DNA of 64,000 bases from Solibacillus sp. FSL K6-1523 (GCF_038005225.1 NZ_JBBOSU010000001.1:1972001-2036000), one strand, 5' to 3'. Counted from the stretch's first letter, positions 45,312 to 54,291 are shown. Translations and numbers: made by a program. The notes: generated by a model from the letters alone, not told the origin.

Positions 45312-46682
45312 ATGAAAAGAATGAAAAAACATGCGTTAGCAACAGTGCTAGGGACAACGCTAATCCTCACATCGGTTGTGCCAGCAATTCAAGCAGAGCA
45401 AGCGTTGCCGGATATTAGTGACTGGGCAGTTGAAACATTACATGAAGGAGAAAAATACGGGATTTTCCCAATGGAATGGTATTATGATGGCTTTCAATCG
45501 ACAATTTCAATGGAACGCTTAAACAGTTTACTGAATTTAACGGATCAAAAAATTGCCAGCTTAAATTTACCGAAAAATGATCAGTTCAAACCTGCCAATG
45601 TGGAAGGGGACAATACGCGTGGTGATATCGTCAAGCGCTTATATAATTTAGTCGCGCCATATGATGCCAACGCGAGTCAGGACCCAGTTGCCTACTTACA
45701 GGCACGCCAAGTATTACAAGGCTCAGATAAAGGCTTAATGCTTGATCAGAAGGCAACAACACAACAAGCCGTGTTATTTGCAGCGCGTCTAATTAAAGAT
45801 ACGTATGCACAAGCAGAGCAAGGGGCAAAAGGGGTTGCATGGGTAGTAGAGGATGAAGATACGAAAATTTATTTATTAGGCTCAATCCACTTAGGCATTC
45901 CAGATTTATATCCGATGCATCCCAAGTTAACGACAGCATTTAATGAGTCCCAAGGTCTATTTGTAGAAGCGAATTTGCTAGATCCTGAAGGTGCGAATTA
46001 TTATATTGAAAAAGCCATGTATACAGATGGAACGACAATTCAAGATGTACTTAGTGAGGAAACGTATCAAAAACTTGGAAAAATGGCCAAGGAATTAGGG
46101 ATTCCAATGGAGGCGCTTCAAACTCAAAAGCCATGGTTAATCTCAAATGAATTATCACTTTTGGCGTCGGATGATGCATTTGGATTATCTGCTCAAGAAA
46201 TGGCTGCGCACGGAATTGATATGCAGTTTTTATTAAGTGCGATGCTACAACAAAAGCCTATTTATGAGCTGGAAGGGGTGCAAGCGCAAGTAGATATGTT
46301 TGATTCTATATCAGCAGAAGCACAAGATCAGGCATTAGCGGATGTACTAGATATCCTATTAAATCCTTCTGATAAAACAATAGATGAGAACAATGCTTTA
46401 CTAGGTGAATGGTTTACAAGTTGGAAACTGGGGGATGCTGAGGGCTTTGCGAAAAGTTTCAATGCAATAGAAGGTGAATCATCCGAACAAAATGCGATGC
46501 TATTTGGCAAGCGTGATGAAGACATGGCCCAAAAAATTGCGACTGTTTTAGAAGAGGATAAAGGAACGTATTTCTTAGTCGTAGGGGCAGGGCACTTTTT
46601 AGTCGACAAAAATATTCGTTATCATTTAGAAGAAAAAGGCTATAAAGTTGTACCATTTTATCAGTCAACGAACCCCCACTGA
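45312..46682 (+). CDS. TraB/GumN-family protein, secreted, with SLH-like N-terminus
   Basis: The 456-residue protein has a signal peptide (cleavage near IQAEQA), an SLH-like region (about 30-110: DISDWAVETLHEGEKYGIF), and a TraB/GumN domain (about 175-450) with YLLGSIHLG, FVEANL and, near the end, VVGAGHFLVD. These His/Glu motifs resemble the Tiki/TraB metalloprotease group, so a membrane-side protease is possible. The last residues (STNPH) and the stop codon are encoded in the end of the adjacent IS-like relic, so the native C-terminus may have been altered. Confidence 0.8.
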   Translation: MKRMKKHALATVLGTTLILTSVVPAIQAEQALPDISDWAVETLHEGEKYGIFPMEWYYDGFQSTISMERLNSLLNLTDQKIASLNLPKNDQFKPANVEGDNTRGDIVKRLYNLVAPYDANASQDPVAYLQARQVLQGSDKGLMLDQKATTQQAVLFAARLIKDTYAQAEQGAKGVAWVVEDEDTKIYLLGSIHLGIPDLYPMHPKLTTAFNESQGLFVEANLLDPEGANYYIEKAMYTDGTTIQDVLSEETYQKLGKMAKELGIPMEALQTQKPWLISNELSLLASDDAFGLSAQEMAAHGIDMQFLLSAMLQQKPIYELEGVQAQVDMFDSISAEAQDQALADVLDILLNPSDKTIDENNALLGEWFTSWKLGDAEGFAKSFNAIEGESSEQNAMLFGKRDEDMAQKIATVLEEDKGTYFLVVGAGHFLVDKNIRYHLEEKGYKVVPFYQSTNPH

Positions 46683-47098
46683 GTTAAAGCATTTCAGTAG
46701 GGGCTTGAAAACGCCAGTTCAGGTCTTTCTGTCTAAAAGACGAGTGACGCTCTGAGTGGAGATTTTCAAATCACTGTTTTTGGTCGGCACTTAACGTACC
46801 ACTTGCACCACCCTAAGAAGAGCTGTACAAGCCCCGACAAGTCGAGTACACAAGGATGGTTGACGCACCCACTAGACCATGCCTAAGCAACGGTTTTACG
46901 TGTTTTTCACTGGTGCTTGGATATTTTACGTGACAAAGCTTCTTCTTGTCACAACCCCCTCTATCCAGTTATCAAGGAACAACGTATCGTATTATTTTAA
47001 CACAGAACAAACGTTTCGGCTAACGCCAACCGACATTCATCTCCACCTGAATCGTTAGGCTTTGTCCGTAACACGAATCAGATGGAGTCTTCTGTCGG
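46669..47098 (-). mobile_element. Structured IS200/IS605-like relic without transposase
   Basis: On the minus strand the stretch ends with AAGCCCC..ACTGA and TCAGT.GGGGG followed by GTTCG (46669-46705), a right-end hairpin like those of IS200/IS605 elements, whose omega-RNA scaffolds end the same way. Further hairpins are GTGACAA/TTGTCAC (near 46930-46955) and a long one with CCGACA and TGTCGG arms (47030-47098). No tnpA or tnpB frame exists. It abuts the TraB-family gene. The element class is inferred; it could be another structured non-coding RNA. Confidence 0.4.
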
Positions 47099-47123
47099 AG
47101 AAAGATAAAATATAGGCATTATG

Positions 47124-47172
47124 AAAAAGAGGCAGTGCTGTAAGGATTTTTCTTACAGCACCACCTCTTTTT
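47124..47172. terminator. Bidirectional terminator before the lipoprotein gene end
   Basis: A long stem, AAAAAGAGG and GTGCTGTAAG with CTTACAGCAC and CCTCTTTTT, ends at the stop codon of the minus-strand lipoprotein gene. Confidence 0.85.
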
Positions 47173-47829
47173 CTATTGAAATTCAATAGCTGATAGTTTT
47201 GACGAAATGAGGTCTGTCGTTCCATCCTCATTCAAAATTTCGAATTCAGTGGCTACTAAGCCAATTCCTACTACAAAAAAGTTCCGCGTTGTTTGATTGT
47301 CTTCTTTTTTCATTGTGACAATGACGTGTTCAAAAGCTTTATAAGGTGTTTCATAGGGCATGTTCATTTTTTCGATTATCCAATCATTAAACTTCTGACC
47401 AACTTCCAGTGGCGTACCGATGAATGTTGAAATAGCGGGGAGGCCTTTTAATTGCTCAGCAGTTAAGGGTGTATTTTCATTTTCAACTTCTTTTATTACT
47501 GTAATACCATGCTCACCAACACGATAATAACGCGTCATGACCGAGCCACCATTGTCTGTGACTTCTCGCACTAAATTACTTGATAGCCAGTTCGTTTTCA
47601 CTTGATAGCTTGCAAATTCATTACCAGTCCCTTCAAATGTTAAGGTAGAAAGATCTTCATGCATAAATAATTGCATTTCATTCGCATTTTCAAAGGCGCT
47701 ACTATATTCAGAAGCAACATCCGTATGTGTAATCGTTTCTGTTGTTTCATTACCTGTAGAAAGCGTATTTGCTTGTGTGCAGCCTGTTAAAAGTAAAACG
47801 AGTATCAAAAAGGATCCTTTTTTCATCAT
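47173..47829 (-). CDS. Hypothetical lipoprotein
   Basis: The 218-residue protein has a lipoprotein signal with lipobox LTGC (Cys17), then a Thr/Glu-rich stretch and a beta-rich domain of about 170 residues (LQFMHEDLSTLTFEGTGNEF-like strands, FNDWIIEKMNMPYETPYKAF). The overall pattern resembles small Bacillus lipoproteins with unknown ligand. I do not recognise a named family. It stands alone. Confidence 0.7.
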   Translation of the reverse strand: MMKKGSFLILVLLLTGCTQANTLSTGNETTETITHTDVASEYSSAFENANEMQLFMHEDLSTLTFEGTGNEFASYQVKTNWLSSNLVREVTDNGGSVMTRYYRVGEHGITVIKEVENENTPLTAEQLKGLPAISTFIGTPLEVGQKFNDWIIEKMNMPYETPYKAFEHVIVTMKKEDNQTTRNFFVVGIGLVATEFEILNEDGTTDLISSKLSAIEFQ

Positions 47830-48444
47830 CCGTCACTCACTTTCATGTTTCATTTGCCGTAGTTTATACTATATGAGCCGATGTATAGTTAATATTCCTC
47901 GGAATGTGAAAGTTGAAACAATGGATTGTGAGAAAGTTGTGAGAGGATAAAGGTCGGATGCTTACTAGTTTTCCATATAAAAAAAGGTAAAAACACCTTG
48001 GAATTAGGGAAGAATTTGAATGTATGAAAGGTATTTTCAGAGATGTATTTATGAGTGATATTCTTGAATCGGAAAAAGCTATTGAACAAAGAAAAACGAT
48101 ATTAAAGAGAATCGTTCGTTGGTATGTGTGCAGTGTGGTGCTAAGTATTTTTCGAGGTAAAATTGGATTTATATATATGTAAAGAATTGCACTGTGAAAT
48201 ATCTAGAAATAAATGAACACTTTGTTAATTGTGGGGAGGAGCAAGTGAGGTAGAGGAATAAAAAATTGTGCAGGGAGTTGGAAATAAAAATGAACAAGAG
48301 AGTATTGTCATCGTTACATATATGTTAGATTCCTCAACTCACGGAAATAGTAGATCTAAAAGGTAACGTGGAAATTCAAATGCAAATTTATGCAGTGGGC
48401 AAGCAATTACAGCAGCAGGGTCTCCACGGGATTTAAATATACAA
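47830..48444. other. Gene-poor left flank of the prophage remnant
   Basis: No supported gene is seen in about 600 bp. A 52-codon frame at 48024-48182 (begins MKGIFRDVFMSDILESEKAI) has a weak ribosome binding site, and a stretch near 48347-48440 reads VDLKGNVEIQMQIYAVGKQL in frame, which looks like the tail of a lost gene. The left prophage boundary probably lies here. Confidence 0.4.
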
Positions 48445-48591
48445 ATGTATTTAAGCTTTAAGAAACGGGGGCTTACAGATACACAGGTGACGTTTTCGTG
48501 TGGTTAAACGAAGGGCTATGTAAATAGATTCAAACGAGCACATGGTATCACTAAAACTTGGTGGAAGGAACAATTCTATGAATCAACTTAA
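48445..48591 (+). pseudogene. Small phage helix-turn-helix protein interrupted by a stop
   Basis: From ATG 48445 the frame reads FKKRGLTDTQVTFSCG, then TAA at 48505-48507, then TKGYVNRFKRAHGITKTWWK to a stop at 48589-48591. Together the halves form one small HTH-like protein. The gene overlaps the next start (48578) as functional operon genes would. It is inactivated unless the stop is read through. Confidence 0.5.
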
Positions 48592-48880
48592 TATTTTTCA
48601 TGTAATCGGTCTTAATACAGACCCAGTGTACAATTCTATCTGTACAATCCCGAATAATAGCGAAATTCAAATCGATCACAACGTCATTCGTAAAACAGAA
48701 AAATATTTCGAAGTAGAAAACGATGACGAACACCTTCTTTTTAGGACGATAGAAGAATGTTATCAATTTGTCAGTGGAATTATCATTCACCCATCAAAAA
48801 AGCTAACGGTTGCACCCGTTAGCTTGGATTTAGAACTACCCTTTGATAGCGTCATTAATATTATATCAGAGGGGTGTTAG
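48578..48880 (+). CDS. Hypothetical phage early protein
   Basis: From ATG 48578 (GGAAGGA 8 bp upstream) the protein has 100 residues (MNQLNIFHVIGLNTDPVYNS to INIISEGC). It has no recognisable motif and no membrane segment. A hairpin, AGCTAACGG/CCGTTAGCT (48798-48820), lies within the coding sequence. It sits immediately upstream of an XtrA-like gene, so it belongs to the prophage early region. Confidence 0.5.
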   Translation: MNQLNIFHVIGLNTDPVYNSICTIPNNSEIQIDHNVIRKTEKYFEVENDDEHLLFRTIEECYQFVSGIIIHPSKKLTVAPVSLDLELPFDSVINIISEGC

Positions 48881-48881
48881 G

Positions 48882-49079
48882 ATGAGAATGCAAGAATTGA
48901 AAATTAATGTCGACGGGAAGCTAATTGCTGATATAATGGAATTGCCTGACAGTTGTGTGATTATATTGTCGCAAGGTAAAGCCAAAGTCGCCGAGCTTCC
49001 CGCATTTGCCGAAACCAAAATCGTCACACATCAAGGGCAGGTGAAACGAATTAGATGGGACGAGGGTGAGGAGTTTTGA
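48882..49079 (+). CDS. xtrA: XtrA/YqaO-family phage protein
   Basis: The 65-residue protein (IMELPDSCVIILSQGKAKVA, then KIVTHQGQVKRIRWDEGEEF) matches the XtrA/YqaO family found in PBSX and skin prophages. ATG 48882 follows AGAGGGG. Its stop overlaps the start of the following RelA/SpoT-like gene by 4 bp, so both are translated together. The function of XtrA is unknown. Confidence 0.8.
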   Translation: MRMQELKINVDGKLIADIMELPDSCVIILSQGKAKVAELPAFAETKIVTHQGQVKRIRWDEGEEF

Positions 49080-50188
49080 CTAGCAAAGAATCACAACGTT
49101 ATATAGACGATTTAATTATTTATCAAGCTTTTGAAAAAAAATGCAGAGAACTTATTGCCGAGATTCTAGATGAATTTAAAATAAAGTATCATACCATAAC
49201 TTCAAGAGTTAAAGATGTCAAAAGTTTAGAAAGTAAGATCAAGGATAAAAAACAAGAATATATCGAAAAAGGTATTGAGAAAGAAATAGAAATTACTGAT
49301 TTATTAGGTATACGCATTATCACTGAATACGAAGATGTTGTTGATGAGATTGCGGATATTTTGAAACAAGAATTTTCAGTGGATGCAGATAATTGTATAG
49401 ATAAAAGAAGAAAAAAAGAAGATGAGTTTGGATATTTATCTTTACATTTAGTATTAGAATTAAATCAAGCTAGAGGTAATTTACCTGAATATAGAAGATT
49501 TAAAAAATTGAAATTTGAAGTTCAAATTCGCTCATTATTACAACATGCTTGGGCCGTTGTAAGTCATGATTTAAAGTATAAAAATGATAAATCAATGCCA
49601 GATAATATACACAGAAAATTAAATCGCCAAGCAAGTATCCTTGAAGAGGTAGATGATAATTTTAAAAGTATACGAAAAATGACAAAAGATTACAAAGAAA
49701 ATGTTGAAGAAGAGGTAAGAGAAGAAAAATTAAATGAGCTAATTAATGCAATATCATTAACAACTTACCTTAATGAATCTACCATTGTTAAGAAGACGCT
49801 TTTAGAAATGATGAAAATTATTAATCCAAATGCTTCTGTAGTATATCCAGCAAATCTTATTCATAATAGTATTGAAAAATTAAATATGTTGGAGATTTTT
49901 AACTTACAACAATTAGATGAATTAATAAAAAGGGAAGGTTCTAAAATCCCGAATTTATTTAATAATTGGCTAGATATTGTTGGAAAGAAAGAAATGTATT
50001 CGAGTTTAGACGGTTTAACTATGGATACATTTATTTTCTACCTAGTGATTTTAGAAATAATTAAATCCGATGAAATAACCGAAGATATTGTAGATAACTT
50101 CTTTGAAGGATTAGTTCCGTTAGAATCAAAGGGTAAAAAACAAATAGTAGAAAATTTAAAAGCTTTGAAGCAAATTTATACACAATAA
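49076..50188 (+). CDS. RelA/SpoT-like nucleotide pyrophosphotransferase, prophage cargo
   Basis: The 370-residue protein has a RelA/SpoT synthetase domain in residues about 20-190: an Arg/Lys-rich start, EITDLLGIRIITEYEDVVDE, DEFGYLSLHLVLEL (GYxSxH), and FEVQIRSLLQHAWAVVSHDL. The hydrolase, TGS and ACT domains of Rel are absent. Residues 190-370 are helical and unknown. It starts at TTG behind GGTGAGGAG, overlapping xtrA, and ends at a strong terminator. It is AT-rich relative to nearby chromosome genes. It could make (p)ppGpp-like alarmones or act as a toxic, phage-sensing enzyme; which is unknown. Confidence 0.8.
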   Translation: MTSKESQRYIDDLIIYQAFEKKCRELIAEILDEFKIKYHTITSRVKDVKSLESKIKDKKQEYIEKGIEKEIEITDLLGIRIITEYEDVVDEIADILKQEFSVDADNCIDKRRKKEDEFGYLSLHLVLELNQARGNLPEYRRFKKLKFEVQIRSLLQHAWAVVSHDLKYKNDKSMPDNIHRKLNRQASILEEVDDNFKSIRKMTKDYKENVEEEVREEKLNELINAISLTTYLNESTIVKKTLLEMMKIINPNASVVYPANLIHNSIEKLNMLEIFNLQQLDELIKREGSKIPNLFNNWLDIVGKKEMYSSLDGLTMDTFIFYLVILEIIKSDEITEDIVDNFFEGLVPLESKGKKQIVENLKALKQIYTQ

Positions 50189-50209
50189 AATAGTTCTACC
50201 AGCCATCTG

Positions 50210-50264
50210 GAGGACAACAATTGATAGCAGTTTTAGCTGCCGTCATTTGTTGTCCTCTTTTTTT
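50210..50264 (+). terminator. Terminator after the RelA/SpoT-like gene
   Basis: GAGGACAACAA pairs with TTGTTGTCCTC, with an inner AGCAG/CTGC stem, followed by seven T. Confidence 0.88.
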
Positions 50265-50326
50265 ATCTATTTTACAGCAAAGCAATTGAAAGTAGTATTC
50301 CAGTTTGGCATAAAGGGGTGGGTACG

Positions 50327-50512
50327 ATGCGCACATTACGGTCAGAAATTGTACGACATGGATTATGTAATAAGGAAAAGAAGGTGGCGACAAAAAGACG
50401 TCCACCTCCACCGAAGAAAAAGGAAGTATTGAGCACACGTGAAATTGAAGATTTGATGGGAATGAGGCGGGACACATTCAAAAGAGTGAATGGTGCAATA
50501 CGCAGACAATAA
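50327..50512 (+). CDS. Small basic phage protein
   Basis: From ATG 50327 (AAAGGGG 8 bp upstream) it encodes 61 residues, very basic with a Pro/Lys run (KRRPPPPKKK), then STREIEDLMGMRRDTFKRVN, which looks like a helix-turn-helix recognition element. It precedes the ArpU-family gene by 14 bp and is probably part of the late-regulation operon. I do not recognise the family by name. Confidence 0.55.
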   Translation: MRTLRSEIVRHGLCNKEKKVATKRRPPPPKKKEVLSTREIEDLMGMRRDTFKRVNGAIRRQ

Positions 50513-50526
50513 GGAGTGGGGAATCC

Positions 50527-50967
50527 ATGGAAATGTTAAGAAATATTGATGGAAAAGAAACGCAAAAAGCAATTGAAAAAGTACTTAGACAATATCGTAC
50601 GTATCAGTTAACAACGCCAGAAGAATTACTACCAACAATCACACCGAGGTACACAATGGAAATGCCATCATTTGGAGGCGGCGTGCAATCGAAAGTAGAA
50701 AGCGCGGCGATTAAAAATGTAGAGCACTATAAACAGGCCGAGAAGTTTTTTGCTCGTTTCAATCATGGCTTCTTCAAGTTAACAAAAAAAGAACGTCAAT
50801 TGATCATCATGGCATTCTTAGAGGAAATACCTAAATTTAATTATGAAATATCTGATGAGTTATCTATCAGTGAGCGCACTTTCTATCGCATGAAAGCACA
50901 GGCACTGTATAAACTTGCATTAGCTTTACGTGTAGAAGTGTATGAGGACGAGGTGAAGTCTTCATGA
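50527..50967 (+). CDS. ArpU-family phage transcriptional regulator
   Basis: The 146-residue protein matches ArpU-type late regulators: a central LTKKERQLIIMAFLEE and C-terminal sigma-like HTH (ISDELSISERTFYRMKAQAL). Such proteins switch on late genes in many Bacillota prophages. AAGGAG lies upstream. It overlaps the recombinase gene by 4 bp. Its usual targets (terminase and capsid genes) are missing here. Confidence 0.8.
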   Translation: MEMLRNIDGKETQKAIEKVLRQYRTYQLTTPEELLPTITPRYTMEMPSFGGGVQSKVESAAIKNVEHYKQAEKFFARFNHGFFKLTKKERQLIIMAFLEEIPKFNYEISDELSISERTFYRMKAQALYKLALALRVEVYEDEVKSS

Positions 50968-51548
50968 ATTTCGTTCAGCCGATACGGGATTTAGAAAAGA
51001 TTTCAGAAGTTCGATTATTCTTGGCTAATAAAAATAAACGGGATGAATTATTATTCTGCTTTGGTATATTTACCGGTTTGCGGATCAGTGATATCCTGTC
51101 TGTTAAAGTGCAAGATGTATTGGGTAAAGACCATTTTTATATCATCGAACAAAAGACCAAAAAAGCAAAGCAACGAAGTAAGAAACACACAGTACGTAAA
51201 AGAGTTCCTATTGTTACTAAACTACAAAGGCTAATTAATAATCATTGCGCGGACATGAACCCAACTGACTATCTTTTTAAATCGAGGGAAGGAAAGAATC
51301 GCCCAATCACTCGGGTAAGGGCATATGATATTTTAAGAGAGGCAGCACATCATTGTGGCCTGAAAGAGATTGGTACACATACGCTTCGGAAAACATTTGG
51401 CTATCTTGTTTACCAAAACGATAAAGATGTAGCATTGCTGCAGGATATTTTTAACCACAGTTCTCAGTACATTACTTTAAAATATATTGGCGTGAACCAA
51501 GATGCAATTGAAGAAGCATACAGCGCTTTAAATAATTTGAGGATATAA
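50964..51548 (+). CDS. Short tyrosine recombinase (phage integrase family)
   Basis: The 194-residue protein is a catalytic domain only: the first Arg in FTGLRISDIL, HTLRKTFGYL (His-x-x-Arg), His in FNHSS and the nucleophile Tyr in TLKYIGV. No SAM-like N-terminal arm domain is present. Such small recombinases after ArpU genes are common in Bacillus prophages and are distinct from the prophage integrase, which is not found in the window. The role is unclear. Confidence 0.85.
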   Translation: MNFVQPIRDLEKISEVRLFLANKNKRDELLFCFGIFTGLRISDILSVKVQDVLGKDHFYIIEQKTKKAKQRSKKHTVRKRVPIVTKLQRLINNHCADMNPTDYLFKSREGKNRPITRVRAYDILREAAHHCGLKEIGTHTLRKTFGYLVYQNDKDVALLQDIFNHSSQYITLKYIGVNQDAIEEAYSALNNLRI

Positions 51549-51584
51549 AATGCGGCAAACAAAAATTAAATACCAATATTTATG

Positions 51585-51619
51585 AAGCATCTCGCGAAAA
51601 TACGGGATGCTTTTATTTT
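51585..51619 (+). terminator. Terminator after the recombinase gene
   Basis: AAGCATC and CG pair with CG and GATGCTT around a short loop, followed by TTTTATTTTG. The rest of the 51549-51891 gap shows no gene; it ends with GGAGG before the next start. Confidence 0.65.
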
Positions 51620-51891
51620 GTTGTTTTTCGGAAACGAGCAGGAAATTTATTCGCTTTCACACGTTAATGCACGAATAACATTTACTCAATAAGAACTTGT
51701 AAAGCTCATAAATGATATAGGAGTAAAAGTATTGGTATGACAGTGTTTTAAAGGCTGTATGCAGATTAACAGAATATAAGATATGTTAATGTGAAATCTA
51801 TTTTTAATTTTATTCTTATTAATAAATATCCAAATTTTCACTGGTAGTTTATAATTGAAACATAGTATATAAATTTTGGAGGTAAGCATTA

Positions 51892-54291
51892 ATGAAAGCG
51901 ATCGAAAGTTCAAAAATATATAATAAATTATTAGAATTATCAAAGGATGATTCAGATGTGAATTCACTTGTTACTATTGTAGAAAATGGAGTTAGTTACG
52001 CCTTAGATAGAACAAAAATCATTATTAGATACATGGATGAATATACATTACATGATGAAACACATTTACATAGAGTACTCACTTTAATGGAAAAATTAAT
52101 TCCTGAATCAACATTAAATAATTTAAAACCTTTAGAGTTGAGTTTATTAATATTAAGTGCTTATTTTCATGATTTAGGTATGGCTCCTATGGAAAAAGAA
52201 ATTAAAATATATAAAGGATTAATTTCTAAGGAGGAAAAATTAAGTAAAGAAGAAGAAAAAATGTTTGAAGATTTTAATCTTTATTGTGAAGCTAAAGTAT
52301 CTTTGAAACATAGAATAGATCATGCTTATAAAAATGAAGATAAAGGACTAGCAAGAGTATTAGAAAATCATAGGGTAACGGAGTATATAAGAATTAATCA
52401 TGGAAAAAAAGTTAAGAACATTATTCAAGAGATAGAAAATAATGAAACTTGGGCAATGGGATTAAAGTATAAAAACTTTGGTTTTGGAAAATATTTATCA
52501 AAAATATGTGAAAGTCATAATGAAAATATATTAGAAATAAACAATCCCTTACTAAGTACATCGATACCAGTAGCATCAGATGAGTATTTAAATTCAATAT
52601 TTATAGCAGTAGTGCTAAGACTGGCGGATATTTTGGATTTTGATGCAGAAAGAACTCCAGATGTTTTATACAATCACCTTGATATACGTAATCCTATAAG
52701 TATGCAGGAATGGCAAAAACATCGTTCTATTCAATCTTGGTCTATCAGTAGTGAAAGAATAATGTTTGCAGCTGAATGCGAACATCCTGCAATTGAAAAA
52801 ACTATTAAAGATTTTTGTAATTATATAGAGGAAGAACTTTATGCATGCAAAATTGTTTTAAATAATATGTACGATAGGCAAAGAGAAGATTTAAAAACTA
52901 TATATGATATGCCTCTACCATATGAAGTAGAGACAATAGAAGTTAGAGCTAAAGTAGATTACGATGGGAATCCTATATATATATACAAAGATTTAAGTTT
53001 TAATTTAGATCAGAATGAGATTATTAAATTATTAATGGGTACAAGTTTATATGGAAACAGTCATGTAGCATTTAGAGAATTACTTCAAAATGCAATAGAT
53101 GCATGTAGATTTAGAAAAATTTGTAGCGTCGAATGGGGAGATATTGGATATAAATCTATAATAAAAATAAAGACTTTCGAAGATCAAGGTGATTATTATT
53201 TTGAAATAACAGATAATGGAATAGGTATGGATGAAGATATTATCCTTAATTATTTTTCAAATGTTGGAAAGTCTTATTATAAATCAGAGGAATTTTTAAA
53301 ATTTAAGACCAGAGTTAAAAGTAATTTCAAACCAATTTCTAATTTTGGAATTGGATTCCTATCTTGTTTTATGGTGGCCGATCAAATTAAAGTCCAAACT
53401 ACTAAAATTGTTGATAGATATAAAAGTTCACAAGCATTAGATCTAACTCTAGATAGTTTGTCAGGTTTATTTTATTTTAATAAAGGTACTAGAAATGAAG
53501 TTGGGACTAAAGTGATTTTAAAATTAAAGAAAGAACATAAAATAACCAATAATATAGCAGAATTAAAGGGTTATATAGCAAATTTAGTAAGTTTTTCTGA
53601 TGATATTGAGCTATATTTTAATGAAGAATTAATAGAAACTTCCGAGAAACAATTGATAGAAGACTATGAATGGGGTAGGAAATCTAATATTGGATATTAT
53701 ACTTTAAATATATGTGAATTTGGTATTTCGGGTAAAATTAAGATAGCTTTAATAGAGGTAGATGATCTTTTTTATAATTCAATGATTGTTGATACTAATG
53801 AAGTTGAGGGTATAGAATTAAATGAAATGATAAGAATTAGTGATAATTATATAAAACAAGAAACAGATTCTATAGAATTTGATGGTTCTACTAATTCAGG
53901 ATGGTCATCATTTATTGAAACGGAAGGGAATTTTTATTTAAAAGGCATTTTAGTTGAAGATTCAATATTTAAATCTACAGATCTTTGGAGAAGAAGCTAT
54001 AATAATTTTAATAAAATAGAATGGCCATTCCCAGTAAATTTCGAATTAAATTATGATGGTGAATATAATTTAAATTTAAATGCTGCTAGAGATAAAATAA
54101 TTTTGGATGAAGAATGGGATAAATTTAAATATACTTTAACTCAAATTGTTTTGAGAAACTTAGTAAAGCATTTTGATGATGTTGATAAGATAAATTCTTT
54201 TAAAAGTGTATATAAGGGTTCAACTGATGAATATAATGAAATATTAGAAGATGTAGTGAATGATAGAAATAAAGAACTAATGCTTGTATAA
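51892..54291 (+). CDS. HD-domain + Hsp90-like GHKL ATPase protein, candidate defence gene
   Basis: The 799-residue protein starts with an HD-type phosphohydrolase region (about 40-300: HDETHLHRV, then AYFHDLGM with His93/Asp94, and VLRLADILDFDAERTPD), followed by an Hsp90-style GHKL ATPase (about 375-560) with RELLQNAIDACR, ITDNGIGMDED and NFGIGFLSCFMVAD. The C-terminal 240 residues are unknown. All ATP-site motifs are intact. It is very AT-rich, stands alone between prophage recombinase and tail genes, and resembles HD + GHKL proteins discussed as biological-conflict systems (from memory). Function not shown. Confidence 0.8.
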   Translation: MKAIESSKIYNKLLELSKDDSDVNSLVTIVENGVSYALDRTKIIIRYMDEYTLHDETHLHRVLTLMEKLIPESTLNNLKPLELSLLILSAYFHDLGMAPMEKEIKIYKGLISKEEKLSKEEEKMFEDFNLYCEAKVSLKHRIDHAYKNEDKGLARVLENHRVTEYIRINHGKKVKNIIQEIENNETWAMGLKYKNFGFGKYLSKICESHNENILEINNPLLSTSIPVASDEYLNSIFIAVVLRLADILDFDAERTPDVLYNHLDIRNPISMQEWQKHRSIQSWSISSERIMFAAECEHPAIEKTIKDFCNYIEEELYACKIVLNNMYDRQREDLKTIYDMPLPYEVETIEVRAKVDYDGNPIYIYKDLSFNLDQNEIIKLLMGTSLYGNSHVAFRELLQNAIDACRFRKICSVEWGDIGYKSIIKIKTFEDQGDYYFEITDNGIGMDEDIILNYFSNVGKSYYKSEEFLKFKTRVKSNFKPISNFGIGFLSCFMVADQIKVQTTKIVDRYKSSQALDLTLDSLSGLFYFNKGTRNEVGTKVILKLKKEHKITNNIAELKGYIANLVSFSDDIELYFNEELIETSEKQLIEDYEWGRKSNIGYYTLNICEFGISGKIKIALIEVDDLFYNSMIVDTNEVEGIELNEMIRISDNYIKQETDSIEFDGSTNSGWSSFIETEGNFYLKGILVEDSIFKSTDLWRRSYNNFNKIEWPFPVNFELNYDGEYNLNLNAARDKIILDEEWDKFKYTLTQIVLRNLVKHFDDVDKINSFKSVYKGSTDEYNEILEDVVNDRNKELMLV

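Noticed and set aside
48347-48440. Short frame reading VDLKGNVEIQMQIYAVGKQL as a separate gene
   Set aside because: No start codon with a ribosome binding site and no recognised family; treated as a possible tail of a lost gene.
50196-50481. Small minus-strand frames (69-93 residues) opposite the phage regulator region
   Set aside because: They overlap a strong terminator and plus-strand genes with good ribosome binding sites, and encode no recognisable protein.
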